Position numbers and translations under genes: made by a program. From the NCBI GenBank assembly GCA_964475955.1, contig CAYYZY010000001.1, forward strand, positions 1 through 64,000: a DNA stretch of 64,000 bases, in the 5' to 3' direction. Source of the DNA: DATKZH01 sp964475955. Its GTDB lineage: Bacteria > Planctomycetota > Planctomycetia > Pirellulales > Thermoguttaceae. The notes below the pieces were generated by a model. That model was given only the letters and a program-made list of their open reading frames with translations, had not been told where the DNA came from and did not search any database. This document shows, piece after piece, positions 19,439 to 28,148 of this stretch (position 1 is the stretch's first letter; every line of letters begins with the position of its first letter).

Positions 19439-20635
19439 ATGAGCCTGCCGGGTAGGAAGATACCCGCCGCGCGGGCGGCCGAGCTGTGCGCGCACTACCG
19501 GGGGGCGCTTTTGGACGATGTCATCCCCTGGTGGATGCGCCACTCGCTCGACCGCGAGCACGGCGGCTACTACAGCCTGCTGGAGCGCGACGGCCGCCCC
19601 TGGGCCACCGACAAGTACATGTGGATGAACGGGCGCCAGGTGTGGATGCTGAGCCATCTCTACAATACGCACGAGCCCGATCCCGCGTGGCTCGAGGCCG
19701 CTGCACTCGGCGCCGACTTTCTGCGTCGCCACGCGATGCGCGACGACGGCAAGATGCACTTCCGAACCGATCGCCGGGGGCGGAGCCGCTCCGAAGTGCT
19801 CAGCGTCTACACCGAGGTGTTCGGCGCGATCGCGATGGCCGAGTACAGCAGGGCGTCGGGCGACGCGTCGTCCTGGGCCAAGGCGGTCGAGATGTACGAT
19901 TTCCTCATGCCGCGCCTGGGGCAGCCGTCCGACACGGCCATGCTCGGCTACCCGATCCACGCCGAGTTCCACCTGCACGCGCACGACATGTGCCGGATCA
20001 CCGTGGCCGACGTGTTTTACGCAATCCGTCCCGAGGCCCGGTTCCGGGACGACGTGGCCCGCTCCGCCCGATCGATCGTCGACCGCCACTGGAAGCCCGA
20101 CCTGCCCGCCTTGTTGGAAAACGTGGCCACCGACGGCTCACCGATGCTCGATCTGCCCGAGGGGCGCATGTTTCACCTGGGCCACGCCGCCGAAAGCGCC
20201 TGGATGCTGATGGAGCTCGCGCGGGAAGGGGACGACGAGGAGTTGCAGGCAACGTCGCTCGATATCCTGCTGGCCGCGCTCGAGCACGGGTGGGACGCGG
20301 AGTGCGGCGGGATTCGCTACCTGACGAACGTCGACCGCACGCCCACGCATCCGCTGGAGGCCGACCTGAAGCTGTGGTGGCCGCACGTCGAGGCGCTCTA
20401 CGCGCTGCTATTGGCGTGGGACCTGACCGGGCGCGACGACGTGGCCCGGTGGTACGCCCAGGTGCACGACTACACGTTCGCCCGCTTCCCCGACCCGGAA
20501 TACGGCGAGTGGTTCGGCTACCTCAACCGCGACGGCAGCCCGGTCTGGACGGCCAAGGCCAACGGCTGGAAGGGCTGCTTTCACCTGCCCCGGGCGCTCT
20601 ACCGATGCTATCGGTTGCTGGATGGGAGTCTTTGA
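19439..20635 (+). CDS. AGE family epimerase/isomerase (N-acylglucosamine 2-epimerase-like)
   Basis: A 398-residue protein with a strong AGGAGGAG before its ATG. It is an (alpha/alpha)6-barrel protein: the family signatures appear as KYMWMNGRQVWMLSHLYNTH, HAEFHLHAHDMCR, FHLGHAAESAWMLMELAREG and EADLKLWWPHVEALYALLLA, with the conserved Arg and His residues. Length matches N-acylglucosamine 2-epimerases, cellobiose 2-epimerases and mannose isomerases (about 390-420). If the substrate is N-acetylmannosamine it would complete sialic acid catabolism begun by the sialidase and symporter genes near 5.5-9.4 kb; cellobiose or mannose remain equally possible from sequence alone. Confidence 0.9.
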   Translation: MSLPGRKIPAARAAELCAHYRGALLDDVIPWWMRHSLDREHGGYYSLLERDGRPWATDKYMWMNGRQVWMLSHLYNTHEPDPAWLEAAALGADFLRRHAMRDDGKMHFRTDRRGRSRSEVLSVYTEVFGAIAMAEYSRASGDASSWAKAVEMYDFLMPRLGQPSDTAMLGYPIHAEFHLHAHDMCRITVADVFYAIRPEARFRDDVARSARSIVDRHWKPDLPALLENVATDGSPMLDLPEGRMFHLGHAAESAWMLMELAREGDDEELQATSLDILLAALEHGWDAECGGIRYLTNVDRTPTHPLEADLKLWWPHVEALYALLLAWDLTGRDDVARWYAQVHDYTFARFPDPEYGEWFGYLNRDGSPVWTAKANGWKGCFHLPRALYRCYRLLDGSL

Positions 20636-20830
20636 CTAACGCGACGCGATCCGCCGCCTCTCGGAAACGCAGTGGTGACTATTCTCTTCGACGGCTTCCG
20701 GCTCGCCCTGGGACTGGCACGCCGGACAGAGGTCGTCCACGAGGTCGACCACCTCGCCTTGGGCGCACACGGTTAGAGACCAACGATGCCCGCAGACGGG
20801 GCACGCCATCCGGATCGTCACGTTCTCCAT
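20636..20830 (-). CDS. small zinc-ribbon protein
   Basis: A 64-residue protein. ATG at 20830 is chosen because GAGG lies 6-7 bases upstream; a GTG 21 bases earlier is possible. Two Cys pairs, ACPVCGHRW and LCPACQSQ, separated by about 24 residues, form a probable zinc ribbon (MENVTIRMACPVCG start). Such small proteins are common in planctomycetes and may bind RNA or DNA, but no function can be given. The stop codon directly abuts the AGE-epimerase stop on the other strand. Confidence 0.65.
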   Translation of the reverse strand: MENVTIRMACPVCGHRWSLTVCAQGEVVDLVDDLCPACQSQGEPEAVEENSHHCVSERRRIASR

Positions 20831-21364
20831 CGCAGCCTCGGCGGTTGCCACACCCCCCGATGCCCTTGCTCGGCGGCTGCCTTTGAGAATACAGGGACCA
20901 TAGCGGGGTTCGCTCTTTGTGTCGAGCGTTTTGCGGCTCCGCCGTGAGCCGCGTCGCCCACGCGCACCGGATTGCGCGAAAACGACACAACTTGGCGCCG
21001 GGGCTCAGAAGCCAAGCGGAAAGCGCAAGATCCATCCCCGGCAATTTGTCGCCCCTCCCGCGGGGGGCGGCTGGGGCTGGTGGTTGCCCTCGTGACGACG
21101 CTCCGCCGCGCCGCGTAGGGCGAGGTCGCTTGCGCACGATCGCGCGGCGGGTTTGCCACGCAAAACGTCGCCAGCGGGCGCTCGCAGCCAAAGCCTGGGA
21201 ACGCGGAGCAACACCGGGGAAGAGTCGGGCGCCGATCGCCTTCTCCGGGGTCCACGTGGCGTCTACTGGTGGTCGCGGCGTTTCAGGTCGGGCACCTGGG
21301 GGGCGTCGCGTTGGGGGAGCCACTTGCGGTGGTCGCGGATATATCCGGGCTAACGCGGCGTCGC
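20831..21364. other. gene-free stretch of about 530 bases
   Basis: Lies between the zinc-ribbon gene start and the holB stop, both minus strand. Frames here are Arg/Gly/Pro-rich without motifs. The zinc-ribbon gene promoter must be here, but no box is convincing. Confidence 0.5.
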
Positions 21365-22420
21365 CTACTCGCAGCGGGCGGTTCTGGCCAGGTCGTCGAG
21401 CCAGCACTCGATCAGCGTGGGCACGTAGGCGTTGCGGTCGATCTGCTCGACGGCCTCCACGCACCGGTCGAGGCAGGCGGCCGCCGCCAACTGGTCGCCG
21501 GGCCACGCCTCGACGGCCGCGTCGATCGCCTGGGCCAACTCCGGATCGCCAGGTGGCGTGGCCCCGCAGAGGCCGTGGACCACGCCCCGGTAGAACTCGG
21601 CGGCCATCCCCACGACCTGCCGGGCGCGCCGGCGGCGCGCCGCGGTCTCGCGCCCGGCGGCGTCGACGAAGGCCGATACGGCCTGGGCCAGACGCACGCT
21701 CTCGGGCGCGGCCTCGGCCAACGCCTGGTAGAGCTTCGTGCGAAACGCCCACAGATCGGGCTCGGCCAGTTCCTTGGCCCGGCTGAGGCTGCCCGCGGAG
21801 TGGGCGGCCAGGCGGCGGGCCTCGGCATCGTCTTCGACCAGGCCGTGTTGCACGAGCAGTCGGGCGACGACCTCCGCCGGCAGCGGCCGGAAGCGGACCA
21901 ACTGGCATCGCGAGCGGATCGTGGGGAGTTGCTTCGCCGGACTGGTGCCGATGAGGATGAGCAGCGACCGGGGCGGCGGCTCCTCGAGCGTCTTGAGAAG
22001 GCTGTTGGCGCCCTCGGCGTTCAGGTAGTCGGCGTCGTCGATGATGGCGACCTTCCGCCCCCCCATGAAAGGCTTCAAGGAAATCGCGTGGCACAGGCCC
22101 CGCCGCATGCGGTGCTCCTTGTCGCCGATCAGCAGATCCAAGGGCAGGAACGACCTGTCCTTGGGCTTGGCGACCAGCTCCAGGTCGGGATGCCCGCGCG
22201 CGGCCACTTGAAGGCACGCGGGGCACTCGCCGCACGGGTCCATGGCCTCCTCGGGCCGCGTGCTGCAAAGCAGCGCCTGGGCCAGCTTCAAGGCAAAAGT
22301 CCGCTTGCCGACCCCTTCGGGCCCGACGAACAGGAAGCTGCTGGCCAGGCGCCCGCGCCCGACCGCCCGGCGGAACTGCTCCACCACGTCGTCATGTGCC
22401 TCGATGCCGTGCCAGGCCAT
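21365..22420 (-). CDS. holB: DNA polymerase III subunit delta' (clamp loader)
   Basis: A 351-residue AAA+ protein beginning MAWHGIEAHDDVVEQFRRAV. It has Walker A FVGPEGVGKR (33-40), a zinc-binding Cys set at C52, C63, C66 and C69 (CGECPAC), Walker B-like KVAIIDDADYLN, LLKTLEEPPP and the SRC motif RSRCQLVRF. The subunit helps load the beta clamp onto DNA in the replisome. Length is close to E. coli HolB (334). The frame stays open far upstream, but the ATG at 22420 matches the family start; no strong ribosome binding site precedes it. Two small genes follow the same direction upstream. Confidence 0.93.
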   Translation of the reverse strand: MAWHGIEAHDDVVEQFRRAVGRGRLASSFLFVGPEGVGKRTFALKLAQALLCSTRPEEAMDPCGECPACLQVAARGHPDLELVAKPKDRSFLPLDLLIGDKEHRMRRGLCHAISLKPFMGGRKVAIIDDADYLNAEGANSLLKTLEEPPPRSLLILIGTSPAKQLPTIRSRCQLVRFRPLPAEVVARLLVQHGLVEDDAEARRLAAHSAGSLSRAKELAEPDLWAFRTKLYQALAEAAPESVRLAQAVSAFVDAAGRETAARRRRARQVVGMAAEFYRGVVHGLCGATPPGDPELAQAIDAAVEAWPGDQLAAAACLDRCVEAVEQIDRNAYVPTLIECWLDDLARTARCE

Positions 22421-22497
22421 GCGAGTTGAGATTGGAGGGTTGAGGGTCGAGAATTGCGGTCTGTGGAGAGAGGGCGTTCTTGCGGCGCGGCCAGGCG

Positions 22498-22983
22498 CTA
22501 GAGGAAGGTGCCGGCCTGGGGGTCGACGGCCAGGCCCTCGGTCGCCTCGGCCAGGGCGTTGAGCACGACCAACAGGGCGCTGGGATCGAGCATGTCGTCG
22601 GGCTCCTCGTCCTCGAAACTGACGAGCTGCTCGAAGTGGAGCACGTCGAAGCGGGCGTCGTACCGGCGGAGCCGAGCCAGTCGGTCGCGATCTTCCGCCT
22701 GGCAGTCGGCCGTCTCCAACTCCTCGGCCAATTCGTTCCCTTGCTCCAAGACTTCCTGGCCTTCCAGGTAGCAGATGTCCAAGGCGGCGAAATCGTCGGG
22801 CGACAGCACGGTCATCGACTCGAACCGGCCCGACTCGTCGGCGCTGAGGTTCGTCAGCGCGAATCGGCTGTTCAGCCGGGAGAGCTTCTGCTGGAGCCTC
22901 TCGAGCGTCGGGCGCCTCGAGGCGGGGAAGAGGACGAAATACGTTTCGCGCCAACGGTACTGGTCGTTCTCAAACATCGACAT
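22498..22983 (-). CDS. hypothetical protein of 161 residues upstream of holB
   Basis: Starts MSMFENDQYRWRETYFVLFP with GGAGGA about 8 bases upstream of ATG. It is acidic and contains ERLQQKLSRLNSRFALTNLS, MTVLSPDDFAALDICYLEGQ and an Asp/Glu-rich middle (FEDEEPDDMLDPSALLVVLN). No membrane segment or known motif was found. Position 77 bases before holB on the same strand suggests a shared transcript. The sequence is well-formed and looks like a conserved planctomycete protein, but the family is not known to me. Confidence 0.75.
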   Translation of the reverse strand: MSMFENDQYRWRETYFVLFPASRRPTLERLQQKLSRLNSRFALTNLSADESGRFESMTVLSPDDFAALDICYLEGQEVLEQGNELAEELETADCQAEDRDRLARLRRYDARFDVLHFEQLVSFEDEEPDDMLDPSALLVVLNALAEATEGLAVDPQAGTFL

Positions 22984-23006
22984 GGGGGGAGTCCTCCGTG
23001 GTTGGC

Positions 23007-23237
23007 TCACGGTCCGGCCTCGTCCGGCCCGACCGCCTCGCCCCATTCCCTGAGAGCCTCCAGCAGGGCGTCGCGGTGCTGGCGATCGGCCCAGAGGGAC
23101 TCGCCCGACTCGAGGCGGACCTCGTACTGACCCTCCCGCTGGCACCGGTCCGAACCGCAGAAGTGCGGCACGTCGGACACCCACACGATACGATACCGTG
23201 GGACGTGCTTGTCGTCGATCATGCACAAAGTGGCCAT
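23007..23237 (-). CDS. small hypothetical protein
   Basis: A 76-residue protein MATLCMIDDKHVPRYRIVWV, then SDVPHFCGSDRCQREGQYEV, a charged C-terminal helix and an acidic tail. Composition is protein-like and it sits 23 bases before the next gene on the same strand, so it may head the holB transcript. Two Cys (C-GSDR-C) could bind metal. No family was recognised; the start is supported only by a distant GGAG. Confidence 0.55.
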   Translation of the reverse strand: MATLCMIDDKHVPRYRIVWVSDVPHFCGSDRCQREGQYEVRLESGESLWADRQHRDALLEALREWGEAVGPDEAGP

Positions 23238-23263
23238 GACGCGGGTCGCTCCGTGCCGGTTCG

Positions 23264-23404
23264 CTAATACGACAGCCCAGGTTCAACTCGGATGCCGGAT
23301 TGGGTAGCCTGGAGCGGTGTCCAGATTTCCCAAAGTGATTACGCGTTTTGCCCCGCTTCACGTCGAAGTCGGCCGTTGGTCGATTTTGCGCTGTAGTACT
23401 AACC
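23264..23404 (+). repeat. 141-bp dispersed repeat R1, copy 1
   Basis: Matches the reverse complement of 33625-33766 over its whole length, roughly nine of ten bases by eye, with a few single-base indels. Identical stretches include GCCTGGAGCGGTGTCCAGAT and TTTCCCAAAGTGAT. One edge (AGTACTAACC) contains the proC stop codon. No coding content is seen. Confidence 0.85.
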
Positions 23405-24208
23405 TCCCAGTTCGATCGACCGCCGGGTGGCTGCCTCGACGGCCGCCATCAGCGCCGCCCGGAGCCCGCCCGACTCCAACGCCTGCACGCCCGCGATCGT
23501 GGTCCCCCCGGGGCTGGTCACGCGGTCTTTCAGTACGCCGGTGTGCTCGCCGGTGGCCAGCACCATTTCGGCTGCCCCGGCGACGGTTTGGGCGGCCAGC
23601 GCCGTGGCCGCCGGCCGCGGGAGCCCCATGCGCACGCCGCCGTCGCTGAGGGCCTCGATCACCAGGTAGACGAAGGCCGGCCCCGAGCCGGAGAGGCCCG
23701 TCACCGCGTCGAGCAGCTTCTCCCCGACTTGGTACGCCAGCCCGACCGACCGGAGCAACTGCTCGACCAGACGCCCGTCTTCGGCGGTCGCCCTCTCGCC
23801 GAGGCAGTACCCGCAGGCCCCCCGGGCGACGAGGCACGGCGTGTTGGGCATAACGCGAACCAGGCGGACCCCGCCCCCCAACCCCTCGGCCAGCACGGCA
23901 AGGCGCACGCCCGCGGCGATCGACACGACCAGCTTCTCGGCCGAAATCTCTCCCTTGAGCGGAGGCAGCACGGCGCCCATCTGCTGCGGCTTGACGGCGA
24001 GGAAGACGACGTCGGCCGCAGCGACCGCCTCCCGGTTGTCGGCGGTGGTCTGCCCGCCGGTCGCCTGGGCGAACCGCTCCCGCGCCTCGGCGACGGGGTC
24101 GCTGCCGACGATCTTCTCCGCGGCGACCAGCTCGGCCTTGATGAAGCCCTGCGCGAGCGCCGTGGCCATCTGGCCGGCGCCGATGAATCCGATGCGTTCT
24201 GTCAGCAT
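23399..24208 (-). CDS. proC: pyrroline-5-carboxylate reductase
   Basis: A 269-residue protein that reduces pyrroline-5-carboxylate to proline with NAD(P)H in the last step of proline synthesis. It opens with the Rossmann motif RIGFIGAGQMATALAQGFIK, has FLAVKPQQMGAVL and RVMPNTPCLV, and ends with the ProC signature TGLSGSGPAFVYLVIEALSD, GGVRMGLPRPAA and SPGGTTIAGVQALESGG. Length is standard. The stop codon lies inside the edge of repeat R1, so the last residues (SIELGG) abut the element. Confidence 0.95.
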   Translation of the reverse strand: MLTERIGFIGAGQMATALAQGFIKAELVAAEKIVGSDPVAEARERFAQATGGQTTADNREAVAAADVVFLAVKPQQMGAVLPPLKGEISAEKLVVSIAAGVRLAVLAEGLGGGVRLVRVMPNTPCLVARGACGYCLGERATAEDGRLVEQLLRSVGLAYQVGEKLLDAVTGLSGSGPAFVYLVIEALSDGGVRMGLPRPAATALAAQTVAGAAEMVLATGEHTGVLKDRVTSPGGTTIAGVQALESGGLRAALMAAVEAATRRSIELGG

Positions 24209-25301
24209 GAGTCTAACGTAACTCCAACATGGGCAAGGACGTGGGTTGCCAACATGCTAAGCCAAAGCGACAGCGCGCACAATGGGGCGACGAGGCCGGC
24301 CCCTTGCCGAGGGTGAGCGTCTGAAAAGTACATAGTACATAAAGGTCGGTCCAACGGAGGATGCGTGAGGAGGTTTGCCTTTTACGATCCACGAAACGGC
24401 AATCCGTTGCGCGCACGTCTGTAGGACGCAGTGGTATTCCGTCTTACGATCAGCCCCCTACCCAGGGCTCATGCCCTGAGCTATTGACTACCGCCCCTTC
24501 GGGGCTCAGCCCACGCGGGGGGGAGGTTTTTTTGGACGCGCCAACTCTGCGCCGCGGGCGCAATTCTGCCGCCTGCGAGGGGCATAAGGCCCGTCAGTTA
24601 CCGTGGGTGGATAAGACGTGGGGTTCGAGGGGGAAAGACATCGGGTTTTGGGGGAAGAGAGGTGTGGTTTGTGTGGGAGTGGCGCACCGCTAGCGGCCAC
24701 GTGGCCCCACGGTAGATCCGCCAAACCCTCCCCCCCGGCGGGTGGAGCCGGAAGCGCAAGTCCTGAGATGGAAGGGGCTTACGCGAAATCGATTTTTAAA
24801 AAAGCGCTGTCGAAAAAATGGTCCTCGATCTAACTTGTTGTGGAAAAACGGGTTAGGCCGAGCCATGGGAATAATTGTTCGACACGATTTTCGCCGTTTT
24901 GGCCGGGTCTCGCAGGGCTTAACTCTTGCATCATACACGGTTTGCGACGAGCCGCAAGACGAATTCAGGGCGGCGTGGGGCCGTGCAACTATTTTCGCGA
25001 TTCGGGCGTCTCGAGCGATGGCGGCGCGGCGAAGCGTCCGGTGCGGGTGCCCTGCGGATGGGGGCACGGCGGCGAGAAAGGGGAAGGTATGGGGACCCGC
25101 GGACTTGCCAGGCCCAGCCGAAGCGAGCCGGAGCGTGGGAACGGGCAATCGTTGGGCTCGCGCGGCGACCGGCGCGATCCTCTTGTTGCTTCGCAACACC
25201 GACGAGTTTGCGACTGCATCCGAGGAAGTGGCCGGCCATGCTCCGCAAATTCGTCGCTGCCAGGCGGAGCCTGGGAACGAAGGACTGTCGGGGCTATCGT
25301 A
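24209..25301. other. 1.1-kb region without a recognisable gene
   Basis: Between proC and bioA. The first half carries GC hairpins such as GCCCCTTCGGGGCT near 24495-24508 and a GGGCTCATGCCCTGAGC string. A patch at 24785-24850 is unusually AT-rich for this genome (ATTTTTAAAAAAG, CGAAAAAATGG) and includes TGTGGAAAA at 24839-24847, the complement of a DnaA-box-like TTTTCCACA. Frames are short or Arg-rich. The patch may be a promoter, a non-coding RNA gene or decayed DNA; nothing decides between these. Confidence 0.5.
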
Positions 25302-26660
25302 CTACCCGTCGCCCGTCGCCGCGGTGATGCCGCGCTCGGCCGCGGTGGCGATGCGGTCGAGCTGTTCGAGGGTGATGGACAAGGGGGGCATGATGACGAG
25401 GACGTTCCCCAGCGGGCGGAGGAGGACGCCGTCACCCCGGGCGTGATCGCAGGCGGCGATGCCCCGCTGCTCGGCCCAGGGGTACGGCTCGTTGGTCGCC
25501 TTGTCGCGGACCAGCTCGATCCCGGCGATCAGCCCGCGCTGGCGCACGTCGCCCACGTGGGGCAGCCGGCCGATGCGTTCGAGGTGCTCGGCCAGCCGGG
25601 CGATCTTGGGCGGGAGGTTTTCGAGCGTGCGCTCTTCGTCGAACACGTCGAGCGTGGCCAGGGCGACGGCGGCGCCCAAGGGGTTGCCCCCGTAGGTGTG
25701 GCCGTGGAAGAAGCTCCGCGAGTCGGCGTAGTCGCCCAGGAATGCCCGCCAGATTTCGTCGGTCGCCAACGTGGCCGCCAGGGGGAGGTAGCCGCCGGTG
25801 AGCCCCTTGGCCAGGCAGAGCAGGTCGGGCGCGACCTGCTCGTGCTCGCAGGCGAACATCCGGCCGGTCCGGCCCATGCCGACGGCCACTTCGTCGGCCA
25901 CCAGGAGGACGTCGTAACGGCGGGTCAGCTCCCGAACGCCGGCCAGGTACCCCGGCGGGTGGACGATCATGCCGGCCGCCCCTTGGACGAGCGGCTCGAT
26001 GACCATGGCCGCGATCCGCTCGTGGTGCTCGGCCAGCACCGACTCGAGGTCCTCCAGGTAGTGGGCCAGCAAGCTCTCGCCCTTCAGCCCGGGGGGAGCG
26101 CAATAGGGATTCGGTGACGGCAAGCGCAGGCACTCGAACAGGAGCGGCTCGAACATGGCGTGGAACCGGGCCACGCCGCCGACGCTGACGCTTCCCAGCG
26201 TGTCGCCGTGGTACGCGTCGCCGAGGGCCAGGTAGCAGGTTTTCTGCGGGCGCGGGTCGTCGCGCTGCTGCCAGTACTGGAAGGCCATCTTGACGGCGAC
26301 TTCCACGGCCGTGGCCCCGTCGTCGGAGAAGAACACGTGCCCCAGCCCGGGCGGCGCAAGGTCGACCAGGTGCTTGGCCAGCTTGATCGTCGTGGGATTC
26401 GACGTCCCCAGCGCCGTGACGTGGGCGACCCGATCGAGCTGCTCGCGCAGGGCGGCGTCGAGCCGGGGGTGCCGGTGCCCGTGGACGTTGCACCACAGGC
26501 TGCTGGTGGCGTCGAGGTACTCGTTGCCGTCGAGGTCGACGAGCGTCGCGCCCCGGGCCCGGTCGAGGATCAGCGGCTCGTATTCGGCCATCTGGGTGAA
26601 CGGGTGCCAGACAAGCTCCCGGTCCCAGCGGCGGAGTTCTTCGCGCGTTGGCTCGTGCAT
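25302..26660 (-). CDS. bioA: adenosylmethionine-8-amino-7-oxononanoate aminotransferase
   Basis: A 452-residue PLP class III aminotransferase of biotin synthesis that makes 7,8-diaminopelargonate using S-adenosylmethionine. The N-terminus HEPTREELRRWDRELVWHPF (with TQMAEY after it) and the segment SSLWCNVHGHRHP are specific for BioA. It has FFSDDGATAVEVAVKMA, CYLALGDAYHGDTLG, VLLVADEVAVGMGRTG, the PLP Lys285 in LLCLAKGLTGGYLP and FFHGHTYGGNPLGAA. The ATG at 26660 gives the family start; the upstream extension is not BioA-like. No other biotin gene is next to it. Confidence 0.94.
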   Translation of the reverse strand: MHEPTREELRRWDRELVWHPFTQMAEYEPLILDRARGATLVDLDGNEYLDATSSLWCNVHGHRHPRLDAALREQLDRVAHVTALGTSNPTTIKLAKHLVDLAPPGLGHVFFSDDGATAVEVAVKMAFQYWQQRDDPRPQKTCYLALGDAYHGDTLGSVSVGGVARFHAMFEPLLFECLRLPSPNPYCAPPGLKGESLLAHYLEDLESVLAEHHERIAAMVIEPLVQGAAGMIVHPPGYLAGVRELTRRYDVLLVADEVAVGMGRTGRMFACEHEQVAPDLLCLAKGLTGGYLPLAATLATDEIWRAFLGDYADSRSFFHGHTYGGNPLGAAVALATLDVFDEERTLENLPPKIARLAEHLERIGRLPHVGDVRQRGLIAGIELVRDKATNEPYPWAEQRGIAACDHARGDGVLLRPLGNVLVIMPPLSITLEQLDRIATAAERGITAATGDG

Positions 26661-26964
26661 GGCTCCGCGATTCCGACTTGGAGACCGTTGTCCTCCCAAT
26701 CGCCGTGCGCGGTTGCTCGGCGCGGCGGATGTGCGTGTAGGGGACGGTCTCTGGGTTGTTCCACAGCGCTCGAGCAGGCGGAACGCCGCGGAGGGTGTTT
26801 CCTACAGCGTTGCGTCCGGCGGTCGCGCACCGCCATTTGGGGAGAAGTTAGTTTTTGGGGGCGGCACCCGCAAGGGGGTTGCACAAGTGGGCTGGACACT
26901 TAGGATTACGTGAAGCGTCACATCTGTTGGGCAGCGGTCGTTGCCTCGCATAAGGAGTAAGGGA
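26661..26964. other. divergent intergenic region between bioA and the STAS gene
   Basis: About 300 bases. Contains GGAACGCCGCGGAGGGTG followed by TTTCCTACAG (about 26779-26807), a relative of the hairpin element at 9536. No gene was recognised. Confidence 0.45.
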
Positions 26965-27339
26965 ATGCTGGCCTTAGCCCCGGGATGGGAAATGGAGGTG
27001 GATCGTGGGCCGGGCTGTCTGTTCGTCAGGCTGAAGAGCCCGAATGAACCGGGCTCGGAGGCGCCTGAGGTGGCCGAGGAGGTCTGGTCGCTCCTGGAAA
27101 CGCATTTCGTCTACCGCCTCGTGCTCGAGCTCGACGGAGTCGAGTTGCTTCACAGTCATCTGCTCGGGCAACTGGTGCTGCTCGCCAAGCGGATTCGGGA
27201 GCGAGACGGGATGATGCGTCTCTGCGGCCTCTCGCCGTTCAACCAGCGGGTCCTCCGCACGCACGGTTTGGACGTTCGATTGCCCACCTATGGGGACCGC
27301 GAGGAAGCCGTGATGGGCTGCACCCGCAAGCCGCGTTAG
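26965..27339 (+). CDS. STAS-domain protein, anti-sigma factor antagonist-like
   Basis: A 124-residue protein; ATG at 26965 has AAGGAG 7 bases upstream. The pattern GCLFVRLKSPNE, YRLVLELDGVELLHSHLLGQ, LVLLAKRIRERDGMMRLCGL and RVLRTHGLDVRLPTYGDREE follows the STAS fold (beta strand, then the D/S loop, then the helix). STAS proteins act in partner-switching control of sigma factors, with a phosphorylatable Ser; here the loop reads DGVELLHSHL and Ser is at a plausible position. No kinase or sigma factor gene is adjacent, so the partner is unknown. Confidence 0.78.
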   Translation: MLALAPGWEMEVDRGPGCLFVRLKSPNEPGSEAPEVAEEVWSLLETHFVYRLVLELDGVELLHSHLLGQLVLLAKRIRERDGMMRLCGLSPFNQRVLRTHGLDVRLPTYGDREEAVMGCTRKPR

Positions 27340-27420
27340 GGCGGCGGCACCTTTCGTTGCTCGCTGCCCCCGCAAGGGGGGGCAACGTGGTGTCAGTATC
27401 CCGACAAGTCGGGCTGAATC

Positions 27421-27547
27421 CGCATTTCTGACCGACCGGTGGGACTGCACAACATGGCGCCCACACCAACCCGAAGCGTAAGCGAGGCCCTGGCTTGCAC
27501 TTCGCCTCGCTTGCGCTTCGGGTTGGTATGGCTGGTGAGAAATGCGG
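27421..27547. repeat. long palindromic repeat R2, copy A
   Basis: Inner arms 27466-27487 and 27505-27526 (22 bases, one mismatch) carry ACCAACCCGAAGCG and its complement. Outer arms CGCATTTCTGACC and GGTGAGAAATGCG pair imperfectly. Loop CCTGGCTTGCACTTCG. The same design recurs at 33497-33626 and 49597-49722. It could fold as a cruciform or RNA hairpin. Confidence 0.9.
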
Positions 27548-27705
27548 GTTAACGGTCTTGCAGCGACCGCATTCATGCGGTTGGTCGGCGTGAGGAGTCC
27601 CTTCCCGGACCCGGCCAGTCGGATCGCCAAACAGCGCCGCTATGGCCAGTCTCGAGATGTGGCGAAATACCAGGCGGTCGCTGGTGCGCCACGGCTCGGG
27701 CCGCA

Positions 27706-27734
27706 TTGACACCCGATTTGGCGCCGTCTACACT
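27706..27734 (+). promoter_or_regulatory. strong vegetative promoter for rpmF
   Basis: TTGACA, a 17-base spacer and TACACT, about 155 bases before the rpmF start. Among the best promoter matches in the window; likely drives rpmF and perhaps fabD and fabG. Confidence 0.6.
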
Positions 27735-27888
27735 GTTTGGTTCCCCTTAGGTAAGCTGCGCCGCGTGCACCCATGCCCGAAGAGGGCCCGTGGTGCATTC
27801 AGCGCATCTTGCGTGTTTTGTAGGCAGTGGCTCGGCACCTTGCGTGCCTCGCAGGGCCGGACGGAATCCCCCACATTCGAGTAGTACG

Positions 27889-28092
27889 ATGGCTGTTCCC
27901 AAACGCAAACACACGAATGCCCGGACCGGGGCTCGCCGGTCGCACGATGCCAAGAAGCCCAGGGCGCTGCACGCGTGCCCCGACTGTAGCACGGCGGTGC
28001 CGTCGCATGTGGTCTGCCCGAACTGCGGGGAGTACATGGGCCGCAAGGTGACGGAGGGTTCATCGCACAAGGCGCGGCTGGGGCGGGAGTGA
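27889..28092 (+). CDS. rpmF: 50S ribosomal protein L32
   Basis: A 67-residue basic protein of the large ribosomal subunit. It starts MAVPKRKHTNARTGARRSHD, the typical L32 N-terminus, and has a zinc-ribbon version of the family with CPDC and CPNC pairs (HACPDCSTAVPSHVVCPNCG). The fatty-acid genes follow in the same direction, an arrangement common in bacteria, but plsX and fabH, which often lie between, are missing here. The leader of about 150 bases could hold regulation but no known motif is seen. Confidence 0.95.
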   Translation: MAVPKRKHTNARTGARRSHDAKKPRALHACPDCSTAVPSHVVCPNCGEYMGRKVTEGSSHKARLGRE

Positions 28093-28148
28093 GGCCCGGC
28101 GCGGACGAGGTTGCATGAGGGAAACGGAACGGCGAGGGCGGACACACC

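Noticed and set aside
24209..25301. Search for tmRNA, SRP RNA, RNase P RNA or 6S RNA in the gene-free region
   Set aside because: None of the conserved core strings of these RNAs was found by eye; a covariance search would be needed.
27417..27551. Reading frames across the R2 repeats (TRSASEA and LRFGLVW words)
   Set aside because: The same words appear in every R2 copy in both orientations; they are translated palindromes, not proteins.
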